Positions 1-5,757 are shown, counted from the first letter of the stretch. The stretch: 12,075 nt of DNA from DSNY01 sp016861185 (GCA_030263275.1 SZOR01000120.1:1-12075); one strand, 5' to 3'. The notes: generated by a model from the sequence alone, not told the origin. Numbers and translations: made by a program.

Positions 1-1
1 C

Positions 2-118
2 TTCGGCGTGCTTCCGGTCGAAACGATGCGGCTGATCGTGTCGCTGATCTTCCTGTTCGGCGCGATCTACGTGCTGATCACCGTGCGGCTCGTCTACCGG
101 GTGATTCGGCGGGTTGAC
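2..118 (+). CDS. Probable C-terminal fragment of a membrane protein (partial, end unclear)
   Basis: Reading from base 2, codons have strong G/C third positions and encode a strongly hydrophobic helix (LIVSLIFLFGAIYVLITV) followed by a basic stretch (RLVYRVIRR), typical of a last membrane segment with a cytoplasmic positive tail. The other two + frames give an Arg/Ala-rich shadow ending at TGA 115-117, or an early stop. The hydrophobic frame meets no stop before it runs codon-aligned antisense through the apbE gene, so its true end is not visible. A one-base deletion near GGGTT (111-115) would explain this: restoring one base would end the protein at that TGA. The family is not recognised. The protein begins left of the window and would be convergent with apbE. 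The coding call is an inference from codon bias and hydrophobicity. Confidence 0.4.
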
Positions 119-1024
119 TCAGTTGTTCGGCCGGCCGCGCCGATGCACGCGTCCGTCCGCGTCGACCGCGAGGAAGTCGACGTTCTGTCCGCGCAGGAAC
201 GCGAGCGCCTCGTCTACCGGCTTGAGCATCGCGATCGTCGAGCAGGCGCCCGCCGCGACCGCGAGCGGCGCGCACACGGACACGCACTGCCAGTGGGCCG
301 CAGGCCAACCGCTGCGCGGGTCGAGGATGTGGCAGTAGCGCCGGCCGTCCTTTTCGAAGAAGCGCTCATAGTCGCCCGAGGTGGCCACGGCTTCGCGCGC
401 GATGTCGATCGCACCGATCGCCGCACCCCCACCGGCGCGCGGATGCTGGATCGCGATGCGCCAAGGCGCACCGTCGGGCTGCGCGCCGATCGCGCGCACG
501 TCGCCGCCCAGGTTGACGAAGCCGTGCCGCGCGCCCTGCTCGATCAGCACGCCCGCGGCGCGATCGGCCGCGTATTCCTTGCCGATGCCGCCGAAGTCGA
601 TCTCCATGCCTGCGAGCGGCAGCCGCAACCGCGGACGCCGCCATTCGATCTTCGACCAACCGACGCGGGCGAGCAGCGCATCGATCTCGTCCTGCGCCGG
701 CACGCGGCCGCTGCGGAAGTCCCACGCGCGGCGCAGCACGCCCGACGTCAGATCGAACAGCCCGCCGCTGGCGGCATGCAGGCGCGCGCCGAAGTCGACC
801 AGCGCGGCCGTTTCCTCATCGACCTCGATCGGCGCGCCGCCGGCGGCGCGGTTGATCGCCGCGGTCACGCTGTCGTCGCGATAACGGGAGAACTTGTTCT
901 CGATGCGGCGCACCTCGGCGATCGCGACGTCGGCCCAGGCGCGCGCAGTCGCTTCGTCGCGCGCGTACACGCGCACTTCGCAGCGCGAAGCCATCGCGCC
1001 GAATTCGATGCCGAACTGATCCAA
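119..1024 (-). CDS. apbE: ApbE-family FAD:protein FMN transferase
   Basis: ApbE enzymes split FAD and attach FMN to a Ser/Thr of target redox proteins. The 301-residue product carries the family blocks in order: FSRYRDDSVTAAIN (45-58), FDLTSGVLRRAWDF (90-103), EIDFGGIGKEYAADRA (141-156), NLGGD (171-175) and ATSGDYERFF...RRYCHILDPRSG (214-239). Near the C-terminus, the place where the family usually has a metal-binding Asp (ADAxAT-like block) reads AAGACST, so Gly259 replaces Asp while Thr263 is kept. No signal peptide or lipobox is visible, unlike many periplasmic lipoprotein ApbEs, so it probably acts in the cytoplasm. The longest start is TTG at 1024. ATG at 994 (residue 11) is possible but would cut into the conserved N-terminal block. 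It lies 24 bp after msrA, in the same reading frame, and is probably co-transcribed with it. Confidence 0.9.
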   Translation of the reverse strand: MDQFGIEFGAMASRCEVRVYARDEATARAWADVAIAEVRRIENKFSRYRDDSVTAAINRAAGGAPIEVDEETAALVDFGARLHAASGGLFDLTSGVLRRAWDFRSGRVPAQDEIDALLARVGWSKIEWRRPRLRLPLAGMEIDFGGIGKEYAADRAAGVLIEQGARHGFVNLGGDVRAIGAQPDGAPWRIAIQHPRAGGGAAIGAIDIAREAVATSGDYERFFEKDGRRYCHILDPRSGWPAAHWQCVSVCAPLAVAAGACSTIAMLKPVDEALAFLRGQNVDFLAVDADGRVHRRGRPNN

Positions 1025-1048
1025 GGTTTCGGGTGCCGCCCGCGCGCG

Positions 1049-1621
1049 TCACGCGGACTTCTTGCGTTTCGCGGCGAAGGTCCTGCGGAACTTCTCGACC
1101 TTCGGCGCGACGACGAACATGCAATAGCTCTGCGCCGGGTTGTGCTTGAAGTATTCCTGATGGTAGTCCTCGGCACGGAAGTAATCCGTCGCCGGGACGA
1201 CCTGCGTGACGATCTCGCTTGCGTAATGCGGCTGCGCCTCGGCGATCACGTCTTCCGCGATGCGCTTCTGCTCGGGCGAGTGATAGAAGATCGCCGAACG
1301 GTATTGCGTGCCGACGTCGTTGCCCTGGCGATTGAGCGTCGTCGGGTCGTGGATCGCGAAGAACACTTCGAGCAGCTCGCGGTACGAGACGCGCTTGGGA
1401 TCGAACTCGATGCGGACGACCTCGGCGTGACCGGTATCGCCGTCGCAGACCTGCCGGTAGTTCGGCCGCTCGACGTGCCCGCCGGCGTAGCCGGACTCGA
1501 CATCGACGACTCCTTCGAGTTCCTCGTACACCGCTTCGAGGCACCAGAAGCAGCCGCCGGCGAGCGTGGCGAATTCATGGCCGGGGCGGGGCCCTTGCTG
1601 CAATGGGAATCGGATCGACAT
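1049..1621 (-). CDS. msrA: Peptide methionine-(S)-S-oxide reductase MsrA
   Basis: MsrA reduces methionine-S-sulfoxide in proteins and free methionine, repairing oxidative damage in the cytosol. The 190-residue product has the catalytic GCFWC motif at 23-27 (nucleophilic Cys24) and the following ESGYAGG and DGDTGHAE blocks. It also has FFAIHDPTTLNRQGNDVGTQ and the C-terminal NPAQSYC, whose Cys167 is the likely resolving cysteine, then a PKVEKFRR tail. An in-frame ATG exists nine codons upstream (1648), but ATG 1619-1621 is preferred because GGAGA (1626-1630) sits 4 nt before it and the shorter start fits the family length. The gene begins about 100 bp after the terminator of the PEP-CTERM gene, so it likely has its own promoter. 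A weak TAAGCT (1669-1674, - strand) is the only -10-like hexamer I noticed. apbE follows directly. Confidence 0.96.
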   Translation of the reverse strand: MSIRFPLQQGPRPGHEFATLAGGCFWCLEAVYEELEGVVDVESGYAGGHVERPNYRQVCDGDTGHAEVVRIEFDPKRVSYRELLEVFFAIHDPTTLNRQGNDVGTQYRSAIFYHSPEQKRIAEDVIAEAQPHYASEIVTQVVPATDYFRAEDYHQEYFKHNPAQSYCMFVVAPKVEKFRRTFAAKRKKSA

Positions 1622-1716
1622 GCTGTCTCCAGTCCTGGCGATGCGCATTCGTCGCCGGTGCGAAGGACAGCTTACCCGCGTCGCACGCGACCGCCCGCGG
1701 CATCGCCGGAAACAGA

Positions 1717-1739
1717 AAGCCCCGCGCGAGGCGGGGCTT
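1717..1739 (-). terminator. Rho-independent terminator of the PEP-CTERM gene
   Basis: A perfect 9-bp stem AAGCCCCGC/GCGGGGCTT encloses a 5-nt loop (1726-1730). On the - strand it is followed by TTTCTGTTT, a broken T-tract. It starts 23 bp past the PEP-CTERM stop codon and before msrA, as expected for an intrinsic terminator of the upstream - strand gene. Confidence 0.85.
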
Positions 1740-1762
1740 CCGGTCTGCTCGGGTGCGGTCGA

Positions 1763-2305
1763 TCAGAACTTGCGCCGGCGCATCAACCCGACCAGCGCGA
1801 GCCCGAGCCCCAGCAGGCCGAGCACGCCCGGTTCAGGAACGTTGTTCCCGCCCGTGATGCCGTACAGGTTCACGTGAGACAGTCCGCCGCCGCGATCGAA
1901 CACGTTGACGAACGTCCAGATGCCGGCGCTGACGCCGTCGTTGAGCGCATAAACGAACCACTCGTCGGGCTGATTGCCGGTTCCGAACTTGAACCCGATC
2001 GCGATCGAGTCGTAGGCCCCCCAGAGTGCGGGACTCAGGCTGAATGTGCCCGTGTCGCCGCTTTGAGACCACGATGTCTCGCCGATGAACCCATAACCTG
2101 CGCCCGCGCCGTTGATGAAGAGGTCGTTCAGCGGATTGCCGGTCAGATTGCCCGTGCCCGCGTCCAGGCAGGCCGACACGTAGCTGCTGTCGACCAGCAT
2201 GTGGTTGAGCAACGGGTTTTCGCAGAGGATGTCTGCGGCGGACGCCGTGCCTCCGATGCACAGCGCCGCCAGCAGACCCGCGGCGAGTTTCTTGCACGCC
2301 TTCAT
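1763..2305 (-). CDS. Secreted PEP-CTERM sorting domain protein
   Basis: This 180-residue protein has a Sec signal peptide (MKACKK, hydrophobic core, likely cleavage after ASA at 21-23). The mature part is Gly/Asn/Ser-rich and aromatic, with two cysteines (28 and 46) that could pair. A block (SLSPALWGAYDSIAIGFKFG ... GIWTF ... GLSHVNLYG) resembles the beta-rich cores of other PEP-CTERM proteins. The end is a textbook PEP-CTERM signal: VPEP (156-159), a Gly/Leu membrane segment, then RRRKF. Such tails are processed by exosortase (EpsH/XrtA type) in bacteria that make exopolysaccharide, so the protein is probably released or anchored at the envelope and may act in biofilm or flocs. No exosortase gene is in the window. 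ATG 2305 has GGAG at 2313-2316, 7 nt upstream. It is a single-gene unit with its own terminator and a sigma-54-like promoter. The specific function of the mature domain is unknown. Confidence 0.93.
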   Translation of the reverse strand: MKACKKLAAGLLAALCIGGTASAADILCENPLLNHMLVDSSYVSACLDAGTGNLTGNPLNDLFINGAGAGYGFIGETSWSQSGDTGTFSLSPALWGAYDSIAIGFKFGTGNQPDEWFVYALNDGVSAGIWTFVNVFDRGGGLSHVNLYGITGGNNVPEPGVLGLLGLGLALVGLMRRRKF

Positions 2306-2361
2306 CTTTGTTCTCCGTGGTTGGATGAGTCTTGGGAAACTTTCCCGACGGACCTATTTAC

Positions 2362-2376
2362 GCACGGACCGTGCCA
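2362..2376 (-). promoter_or_regulatory. Candidate sigma-54 (RpoN) -24/-12 promoter of the PEP-CTERM gene
   Basis: On the - strand the sequence is TGGCACGGTCCGTGC. Against the sigma-54 consensus TGGCACGN4TTGC it matches the whole -24 block, has the exact spacing, keeps the essential GC at -12, and differs only by G for the first T of TTGC. Transcription would start near 2350, giving a leader of about 45 nt with GGAGAA before ATG 2305. PEP-CTERM genes in several proteobacteria are known to depend on RpoN with the PrsK/PrsR two-component pair, so context agrees. The core is also a palindrome (GCACGG-A-CCGTGC), so an operator reading is an alternative. Confidence 0.7.
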
Positions 2377-2510
2377 GTCAATCCAGACCCTGAAGAATCA
2401 ATGGGATGCCCTCCCACCGACAAGACCTCTTCGGCAAAGCGTAAATCTTCCCGACACAAGAGCTGACCGAAAGGGCTGGCTGGCGACTCCGGGTGGAGGA
2501 CGCGGGCCCC

Positions 2511-3014
2511 CTAGAGGACCGCGGGTCTGTTCGACAGCTCGTCCGGATTGACCGTGCCCTCGATGAGCGGGAAGGACTGCGCGAGCTTCTCGCCGACGCG
2601 CTCGATGCCGATCAGCGCGCCGCCTTCGAAGTCGCCGGCACGGAATCGCTCCCGCATCGCATCGCAGATCGCCTGCCACTGCTCGCGCGCGACATGCCGC
2701 GCGATGCCGCGGTCGGCGACGATCTCGATGCCGTGATCGGCCAGCTCGACGTAGATCAGCACGCCGTTGTTCTGCTCGGTGTCCCACACGCGGAGCTTGG
2801 AGAAGATCATCAGCGCGCGCTCGCGCACGGGCGCGTCGCGCCGCAGGTACGACCAGGGCAGCGCCGTTTCGACCGCGAAGCGGATCTCGCCCGTGTGGCG
2901 GGTTTCGGTGCGCGCGATCGCCTCCTGGATGCGCGCAAGCGAGGCCTCGGGAAACGCCCGCCGGACCGCCAGCGGCGTGGCGAGCAGATGACGAAGCCAT
3001 CGGACGAGTCGCAT
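2511..3014 (-). CDS. TPM-domain protein, short soluble-type paralogue
   Basis: This 167-residue protein has a TPM (TLP18.3/Psb32/MOLO-1) fold region over about residues 25-150. It shows IQEAIARTETRHTGEIRFAVE, the VWDTEQNNGVLIYVELADHGIEIVADRGI core (77-104) and the helical GDFEGGALIGIERVGEKLAQSFP segment. It ends with NPDELSNRPAVL, similar to the conserved tails of this subgroup. No signal peptide is clear; the basic N-terminus (MRLVRWLRHLLATPLAVRR) could be an amphipathic membrane-associating helix. The frame is open to 3167, but that part is an antisense-like Ala/Gly run inside the upstream gene. ATG 3012-3014, 4 bp after that gene's stop, is the sensible start and suggests coupling. It is the third gene of the lemA-TPM-TPM cluster. 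The biochemical role is not established; proposed TPM phosphatase activity is not shown for this subgroup. Confidence 0.88.
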   Translation of the reverse strand: MRLVRWLRHLLATPLAVRRAFPEASLARIQEAIARTETRHTGEIRFAVETALPWSYLRRDAPVRERALMIFSKLRVWDTEQNNGVLIYVELADHGIEIVADRGIARHVAREQWQAICDAMRERFRAGDFEGGALIGIERVGEKLAQSFPLIEGTVNPDELSNRPAVL

Positions 3015-3018
3015 CGGC

Positions 3019-3936
3019 TCACCAGTCGCTCGTCGCGCCGCCGCCGCTGAAATCGCCGCCGCCGCCGGAACTCCAGCCGCCCCCGCCACCGGACCAGCCG
3101 CCCCCGCCCCATCCGCCGGGCACGAACACCCCGCCGCCGCGGCGTCCGCCCAGGACGCGACCGGCACGCGAGCCGCCGCCGACCGTCAACACGAACACCG
3201 CCAAGCCGGCCAGCGCGCCGAGCAAGCCGGATGCGAGCGCCTTGCCGGCGACGAGCCCCGTGCCGCCGCCGGCGAGCAGCGATCCGGGAATCCCGAAGAT
3301 CCGCCGCAGGATCACGCCGATCACGAAGCCGCCGATCACGAAAGGCATCAGCAGCGCGAAGCGGTCCGCCTCCGCGTCGCTCGCGGGTTGCGCGCGCGGC
3401 GCAGGCAGGCCCTCGCTTTCGATCTGCCGGAAGATCGCGTCCAGCCCGGCGGACAAGCCGCCCGCGTAGTCGCCTCGTTGGAAGTACGGACCGACGACCT
3501 CGCGGCCGATGCGCCGCGCGGTCACGTCGGGCAGGGCCCCTTCGAGCGAACGCGCGACGTCGATGCGCAGCCGGCGATCGTCCTTCGCGACGATCACCAG
3601 CACGCCGTCGCCGATGCCGGCGCGGCCGATCTTCCACGCCTCGCCGACGCGGTGCGCGAAGTCCTCGATCGGTTCCGGCTGCGTGGTGGAGACGATCAGC
3701 ACGGCGATCTGCGCGCCGTGCGCCATCTCGAACGCGGCGAGCTTGTCCTCGAGCGCCTGCTTCTGCTGCGGCGACAGTGCGCCGGCGTAGTCGGTCACGC
3801 GCGCCAGCGGCGGCACCGCAAGCAGGCCGTCGGCGCCGCGCGGCGCGTCGGCGGCAGACGAAACCAGCGCCAGCGCGCCGAGCACGAGCGCACAGCACCA
3901 GCGGCCGACCGCGGACCGCCGACGCCCGACGACCAT
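3019..3936 (-). CDS. TPM-domain membrane protein with Gly-rich tail (YgcG-like)
   Basis: This 305-residue envelope protein has a signal peptide (basic GRRRS, hydrophobic core, SSAADA near 26-31). A TPM domain covers about residues 45-172: VTDYAGALSPQQKQALEDKL, IAVLIVSTTQPEPIEDFAHR, then GIGDGVLVIVAKDDRRLRIDVARSLEG and GDYAGGLSAGLDAIF. Hydrophobic segments lie at about 193-210 and 217-252. The C-terminal 40 or so residues are almost only Gly, Ser and Trp, ending SGGGATSDW, a hallmark of YgcG-like TPM proteins. The ATG overlaps the lemA stop by one base (TAATG), which implies translational coupling. A second TPM gene follows 4 bp after its stop. The domain is probably exposed to the periplasm and the tail lies past the last membrane segment. 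Function is unsettled, but co-occurrence with lemA is common. Confidence 0.92.
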   Translation of the reverse strand: MVVGRRRSAVGRWCCALVLGALALVSSAADAPRGADGLLAVPPLARVTDYAGALSPQQKQALEDKLAAFEMAHGAQIAVLIVSTTQPEPIEDFAHRVGEAWKIGRAGIGDGVLVIVAKDDRRLRIDVARSLEGALPDVTARRIGREVVGPYFQRGDYAGGLSAGLDAIFRQIESEGLPAPRAQPASDAEADRFALLMPFVIGGFVIGVILRRIFGIPGSLLAGGGTGLVAGKALASGLLGALAGLAVFVLTVGGGSRAGRVLGGRRGGGVFVPGGWGGGGWSGGGGGWSSGGGGDFSGGGATSDW

Positions 3937-4535
3937 TACTTCTTCCCGGTGCCGAAGTCGACCGTCGGCGCCTTCTTCAGCTCGGCTTCGTTCTCGACCG
4001 CGAACTGCGGCTTCTCCTTGTAACCGAAGACCATCGCCGTCAGATTGACCGGGAACTGGCGCACGAGCACGTTGTACTCCTGCGTGGCCTTGATGTAGCG
4101 GTTGCGGGCGATGCCGATGCGGTTTTCAGTGCCTTCGAGCTGCGTGCGCAGATCCTGGAAGCCCTGGTTCGTCTTCAGGTTCGGATAGTTTTCGACGACG
4201 ACGAGCAGCCGCGACAGCGCCGACGACAGCTCGCCCTGCGCCTGCTGGAATCGTGCGAGTGCCGCGGGATCGTTGATCAGTTCCGGCGTGGCCTGGATCG
4301 AGGTCGCCCTCGCGCGCGCTTCGACCACGCGCGTCAGCGTCTCCTGCTCGAAGTTCGCTTCGCCCTTGACGGTGTTGACGATGTTCGGGATCAGATCGGC
4401 GCGCCGCTGGTACTGCGACAGCACTTCGGCCCACGCCGCCTTGACCGCTTCGTCCTTCGCCTGGATCTCGTTGTAGCCGCAGCCGGCGAGCACGGACGCC
4501 AGGCCGACCGCAAGCAGGGCAAACAAGCGACGCAT
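3936..4535 (-). CDS. lemA: LemA-family lipoprotein
   Basis: This 199-residue LemA-family protein is mostly helical. The N-terminus is a lipoprotein signal with lipobox LAGC (16-19, Cys19). The family core follows: YNEIQAKDEAVKAAWAEVLS, QYQRRADLIPNIVNTVKGEA (41-60), the EQETLTRVVEARARATSI helix, ENYPNLKTNQGFQDLRTQLEGTENRI (115-140), and RNRYIKATQEYN then FPVNLTAMVFGYKEKPQF. The frame stays open upstream to 5147, but ATG 4533-4535 is chosen because AGGAGG (4540-4545) sits 4 nt before it and the lipoprotein signal begins here. Residue 20 is Gly, so the +2 Asp inner-membrane retention signal is absent. It leads the lemA-TPM-TPM cluster and overlaps the next gene by one base. LemA/TPM clusters are widespread in envelopes, but their job is not known. 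Confidence 0.94.
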   Translation of the reverse strand: MRRLFALLAVGLASVLAGCGYNEIQAKDEAVKAAWAEVLSQYQRRADLIPNIVNTVKGEANFEQETLTRVVEARARATSIQATPELINDPAALARFQQAQGELSSALSRLLVVVENYPNLKTNQGFQDLRTQLEGTENRIGIARNRYIKATQEYNVLVRQFPVNLTAMVFGYKEKPQFAVENEAELKKAPTVDFGTGKK

Positions 4536-4600
4536 GATTCCTCCTGTCGTTGCTTCGGGACCGCGGCTCAATGTGGTTTCGCCGCGAACGGATACAAGGT

Positions 4601-4987
4601 TCAGCGCAGCCGCCGCGTCAGCGCCTCGTTGTACTCGAGCCAGGCGCGCATCGCGGTGGCGGGCCGGCCGCTCGCTTCGATCTGGATTAGCAGCGCGCGC
4701 AGGCGGCGGCTCGCGTGTGCCTGCTCGGCGTCGCCCAGCTCGGCGCGTTCGACCGCGGCAAGCAGCCGATTGACCTCGGCGATCTGCTCCAACTCCGGCG
4801 GGACGAATCCCGCGTTCTTCAGGATCCGATGCGCGACCCGCACCTCCTCGGGGATGAGCGGGTCGTTGTCGAGCGCGAGCGGCCTGCCCGCGCCCGGCAG
4901 ATCGTCGAACTCGCCGCGCGCGATCGCCTCGGCGATCCGCCGTTCGACCAGCGCGTCCAGGCCGGGGAACGATCCGATCAGCGACAT
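4601..4987 (-). CDS. DUF1992 (DnaJ homologue C28 conserved region) protein
   Basis: This 128-residue protein matches the DUF1992 family. The signature ERRIAEAIARGEFDDLPGAG then RPL lies at about 15-37, and RVAHRILKNAGFVPPE at 49-64 is the second conserved block. A helical, charged C-terminal half follows. There is no signal peptide or membrane segment, so it is probably cytosolic. The family has no established biochemical role; the eukaryotic relatives are DNAJC28-like proteins. ATG 4985-4987 has no Shine-Dalgarno, but a TACGAT -10-like hexamer ends 6 nt upstream, so a leaderless mRNA is possible. It lies 65 bp upstream of lemA on the same strand. lemA has its own strong ribosome site, and I see no terminator between them, so co-transcription is possible but unproven. 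Confidence 0.9.
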   Translation of the reverse strand: MSLIGSFPGLDALVERRIAEAIARGEFDDLPGAGRPLALDNDPLIPEEVRVAHRILKNAGFVPPELEQIAEVNRLLAAVERAELGDAEQAHASRRLRALLIQIEASGRPATAMRAWLEYNEALTRRLR

Positions 4988-4993
4988 GCGCGC

Positions 4994-4999
4994 ATCGTA
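4994..4999 (-). promoter_or_regulatory. Possible -10 element (TACGAT) for a leaderless DUF1992 mRNA
   Basis: TACGAT on the - strand ends 6 nt before ATG 4987, which would put the transcription start at or next to the start codon. No convincing -35 hexamer is seen 17 bp upstream and no Shine-Dalgarno precedes the ATG. The call rests on one hexamer and position only. Confidence 0.35.
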
Positions 5000-5007
5000 T
5001 CGGAACG

Positions 5008-5013
5008 TAGAAT
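5008..5013 (+). promoter_or_regulatory. Possible -10 element (TAGAAT) reading toward the flavin reductase
   Basis: TAGAAT resembles TATAAT and lies back-to-back with the - strand TACGAT of the DUF1992 gene. If used, transcription would begin near 5020 and the mRNA would carry a leader of about 200 nt containing the whole hairpin cluster before the flavin reductase start. No clear -35 is visible. Confidence 0.3.
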
Positions 5014-5057
5014 CGCGCGGCCGACGGGCATGACTTGGAGAAGACGCCCCAAAGCAC

Positions 5058-5222
5058 GAAAGCCATGCCCGTTCCCCTCACCCCGCCCCTCTGTTGGCCT
5101 GCGGCCCATCCCTCTCCCCGGCTTTCGCCGGGGCGCGGGACCGCCACTGCGTGGCGTCCCGCGCCCTGCGGGCTGGTCCCGCGCCGCGGGCGAGGGGGGT
5201 CAAGAGTCGCTGCGCGACTTTC
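5058..5222. repeat. Intergenic hairpin-mosaic element with TGC loops
   Basis: A non-coding, very GC-rich stretch of nested inverted repeats. Stems seen are: GGCC-TGC-GGCC (5096-5106); CCCCGGC-TTTC-GCCGGGG (5116-5133); a 14-bp stem with one bulge and TGC loop (5133-5164); GCCC-TGC-GGGC (5163-5173); and AGTCGC-TGC-GCGACT (5205-5219). Arm GCGCGGGACC (5133-5142) can pair with either of two copies of GTCCCGCGC (5156-5164 and, as a perfect 10-mer, 5175-5184), so two folds compete. The ends may be GAAAG (5059-5063) and CTTTC (5218-5222). Similar-looking hairpin-rich intergenic sequences are familiar from GC-rich proteobacteria, so a dispersed REP-like family is likely; no second copy is in this window. 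Confidence 0.75.
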
Positions 5223-5753
5223 ATGTCAATGCAAGCCAGAGCCGATCCCTCCGCCGATTTCCGCCGCGCGCTCGCGCAGTACGCTACGGGCGTGACGATT
5301 GTCACGACGCTCGCGCCGGACGGCACGCCGACCGGGCTGACCGTCAATTCGTTCAGCTCGGTGTCGCTCGATCCGCCCTTGGTGCTGTGGAGCCTGTCTC
5401 TGAGAGCCGACAGCCTCGCCGTCTTCCGCGAGTGCGAGAAGTACCTGATCCACGTACTCGCGGTCGACCAGCTCGAGATCGCCAAACGCTTCGCCACGCG
5501 CGGCGCGGACAAGTTCGGCCCAACCGCATGGCGGCCGACCGACGACGGCCTGCCGCTGCTCGAAGGCTGCACCGCATGGTTCGAATGCGGCAACCGCAGC
5601 CAGTACGAGGAAGGGGATCACGTGATCCTGGTCGGCCGCGTCGAGGCCTTCCAGACAATCGGCGGCGCACCGCTGATCTTCCACAACGCGCGCTACGTGT
5701 CGCACCTCGCCGAGGAGCCGCTGCCGCCCGTGCTGCGCGCGCGGTGGGACTGA
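5223..5753 (+). CDS. Flavin reductase domain (FMN-dependent) protein
   Basis: This 176-residue protein matches the flavin-reductase-like fold (HpaC/NtaB type). Such proteins use NAD(P)H to reduce FMN or FAD, often supplying a two-component monooxygenase. Family blocks are DFRRALAQYATGVTIVTT (12-29), TGLTVNSFSSVSLDPPLVLW (37-56, flavin-contacting), LAVFRECEKYLIHVLA (65-80), the RFATRGADKF region (89-98) and the C-terminal GDHVILVGRV (131-140). No partner oxygenase is in the window, so its substrate pathway is unknown. ATG 5223 and ATG 5229 are both possible starts. The frame runs upstream to 5094, but only through the hairpin element, whose last stem ends 3 nt before ATG 5223. No good Shine-Dalgarno is seen; GAGGGGGG (5193-5200) is too far and may be sequestered. 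It converges with the gamma-lyase gene, with 4 bp between stops. Confidence 0.92.
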   Translation: MSMQARADPSADFRRALAQYATGVTIVTTLAPDGTPTGLTVNSFSSVSLDPPLVLWSLSLRADSLAVFRECEKYLIHVLAVDQLEIAKRFATRGADKFGPTAWRPTDDGLPLLEGCTAWFECGNRSQYEEGDHVILVGRVEAFQTIGGAPLIFHNARYVSHLAEEPLPPVLRARWD

Positions 5754-5757
5754 CCGG

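Noticed and set aside
8..2551. An 847-codon open frame on the + strand
   Set aside because: It runs codon-aligned antisense to apbE and then across msrA and the PEP-CTERM gene, with Arg/Asp/Ala-rich composition and no family motif. Only the first 110 or so bases look coding.
3040..3130. CCG/GCC-rich low-complexity DNA resembling a microsatellite
   Set aside because: It simply encodes the Gly/Ser/Trp tail of the TPM membrane protein in the correct frame.
4560..4590. Possible terminator between the DUF1992 gene and lemA
   Set aside because: Only a 5-bp GCGGC/GCCGC stem with a long loop and no T-tract.
3231..5033. A 600-codon open frame on the + strand across the lemA/TPM cluster
   Set aside because: Very Arg/Ser/Ala-rich shadow of well-supported - strand genes; it results from high GC and lack of stops.
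5035..5295. Small + strand open frame of 86 codons over the hairpin element
   Set aside because: Pro/Arg-rich translation of repeat sequence with no motif; it ends inside the flavin reductase in another frame.
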